From assembly GCA_949293065.1 (NCBI GenBank), contig CASFBV010000056.1:1-7714 (forward strand): a DNA stretch of 7,714 bases. Reading direction: 5' to 3'. The position numbers were made by a program, and so were the translations under genes. Source of the stretch: an uncultured Mycoplasma sp. GTDB taxonomy: Bacteria > Bacillota_I > Bacilli_A > Mycoplasmatales > Metamycoplasmataceae. How positions within the stretch are numbered: the stretch's first letter is position 1; each line of letters starts with the position of its first letter. Of this stretch, positions 6,690 to 7,714 are shown piece by piece. Below the pieces are notes generated by a model. The model searched no databases. It was not told the DNA's origin and saw nothing but the letters and a program-made list of their open reading frames with translations.

Positions 6690-7697
6690 ATGGCAAGATT
6701 TACAAAATTAAAATACAATGAAATTAAATATAAAAAAGTTGATGAATTTAACAATTCATTTGTAATACAACCATTAGAAAGAGGAATGGCTAACACTCTT
6801 GGAAACTCTTTAAGACGTGTTCTTTTATCATCAATTTATGGTGTTGCTCCATTTGCAGTTAAAATTGCAGATGTTAATCATCAATATACATCAATTGTAA
6901 ATACAGATGTTGATACGTTAACATTAATTTCAAGATTATGTAGAATTCCATTTAAATATAATGAAGCTGTTTTTGGTGAAAATACAATTTTAAAAGTTTC
7001 ATTTAAATCTTCATCTGAAGGTGTTGTTACATATAAAGATTTAGATTTACCAATGGGTGTAGAAATTGTTGGAGATCTAAATACTCCAATTGCAACTTTA
7101 TCAGCAAAAAATGCCTTGGAATTTGATTTATTTATTAGAGCAGATTATGGTTATTCAAATGAAGAACAAAATGAATTATTTATTAATGAACATCGTGGAG
7201 ATATTGATTCAAAAGTTAAAGGTAAATTATTACCTTGTGATTCAAATTTTTCTCCAATTAAAAGAGTTGCATACTATGTAGAAGAATTAAACTCATCTTC
7301 ATATCATATTCAAGAAAAACTTGAATTAGAAATTGAAACTGATGGAACAATTGAAGCAAAAGATGCATTAGCACAAGCAGCAAAAGTTTTAACAGCTCAT
7401 TTAAATATTATTGGAAACATTAATTTAAATCAAGAAGAAATTGATGCAATGTTTATTTCTGAAATTACTAAAAAATCAGAGGATAAATTTGCTTCAATGA
7501 CAATTGATGATTTAGGTTTAACAGTACGTTCAACAAATGGACTTAAAAAAGCAAACATTTCAAGAGTTAGTGAACTAAAAGAATTAACTTATTCAGATTT
7601 AAAAAACATCAATTCAATTGGTGAAAAATCAATAAATGAAATTATCGAAGCTCTTAAAGGTATTGGTATTGAAATTGAAAAAGGAGAAGATGAATAA
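6690..7697 (+). CDS. rpoA: DNA-directed RNA polymerase subunit alpha
   Basis: Scaffold subunit: the dimer nucleates beta and beta' assembly, and the C-terminal domain binds upstream promoter DNA and regulators. It has 335 residues, close to the usual 310-335. The N-terminal domain shows LERGMANTLGNSLRRVLLSS (29-48), the core assembly motif, and runs to about 240. The C-terminal domain at about 267-330 has the helix-hairpin-helix pattern, with LTVRSTN around Arg280 and INSIGEKSINEI. The E. coli DNA-contact residues Arg265, Asn268, Gly296, Lys298 and Ser299 have equivalents here, while Cys269 is replaced by Gly284. The Shine-Dalgarno AGGAG overlaps the rpsK stop. The stop overlaps the next start (TAATG). 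Confidence 0.98.
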   Translation: MARFTKLKYNEIKYKKVDEFNNSFVIQPLERGMANTLGNSLRRVLLSSIYGVAPFAVKIADVNHQYTSIVNTDVDTLTLISRLCRIPFKYNEAVFGENTILKVSFKSSSEGVVTYKDLDLPMGVEIVGDLNTPIATLSAKNALEFDLFIRADYGYSNEEQNELFINEHRGDIDSKVKGKLLPCDSNFSPIKRVAYYVEELNSSSYHIQEKLELEIETDGTIEAKDALAQAAKVLTAHLNIIGNINLNQEEIDAMFISEITKKSEDKFASMTIDDLGLTVRSTNGLKKANISRVSELKELTYSDLKNINSIGEKSINEIIEALKGIGIEIEKGEDE

Positions 7698-7714
7698 TGG
7701 CAAATCCACATCAA
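7697..7714 (+). CDS. rplQ: Large-subunit ribosomal protein L17 (bL17), first six codons only
   Basis: Only MANPHQ is visible before the window ends. The call rests on position: rplQ follows rpoA in the alpha operon of nearly all bacteria. The start overlaps the rpoA stop by one base, and AAGGAG at 7681-7686 lies 10 nt upstream. The first residues give little sequence evidence of their own. Confidence 0.75.

Noticed and set aside
7090..7281. Plus-strand open frame of 63 codons
   Set aside because: It lies in another frame inside rpoA, which is intact and conserved over this stretch.
7690..7692. Alternative ATG for the gene after rpoA
   Set aside because: It is only 3 nt after the Shine-Dalgarno and in a different frame; ATG 7697 has better spacing and the TAATG junction also seen at adk-map.

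Overview
The window looks like mollicute DNA from the Mycoplasma/Mycoplasmopsis type (genetic code 4). It is very AT-rich, and TGA is read as Trp inside several plainly intact conserved genes: two in map, one in rpsK at the conserved Trp, two in the Smr gene and 23 in the large lipoprotein gene. Read with the standard code, these genes fall apart into fragments. The species cannot be fixed from the sequence alone.

Left part (1-3598, minus strand): one continuous gene of at least 1199 codons runs off the left edge. It encodes a surface lipoprotein with a lipobox Cys at residue 33, an M60-type zinc metallopeptidase domain (HEINH at 540-544, second Glu at 560) and, toward the C-terminus, beta-rich modules resembling Ig/cadherin-, PA14- and F5/8C (galactose-binding) folds. 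The likely job is host glycoprotein or mucin degradation at the cell surface.

Middle (3599-4134): a 101-bp AT-rich divergent region separates this gene from a small plus-strand gene for a stand-alone Smr-domain protein with an acidic, Phe/Asn-rich tail. Each gene has a consensus TATAAT so close to its ATG that both mRNAs should be leaderless or nearly so.

Right part (4113-7714, plus strand): a tightly packed housekeeping operon in the classical order adk-map-infA-rpmJ-rpsM-rpsK-rpoA-rplQ (end of the spc operon plus the alpha operon). It starts from a promoter at the 3' end of the Smr gene, and secY is not in its usual place just upstream of adk. Gaps are from -1 to 22 nt. adk, rpmJ, rpsM, rpsK, rpoA and rplQ have Shine-Dalgarno sequences; map and infA do not and probably rely on translational coupling. 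Together these genes supply adenylate kinase, N-terminal Met removal, translation initiation, three ribosomal proteins in full plus the start of a fourth (L17), and the RNA polymerase alpha subunit.

No tRNA, rRNA, IS element, CRISPR array or clear hairpin terminator was seen, and no stretch over 300 bases lacks a gene. The conserved operon is ordinary. The points of interest are the M60 lipoprotein, the Smr protein with its odd tail, their back-to-back leaderless promoters, and their position at a break in ribosomal-operon synteny.
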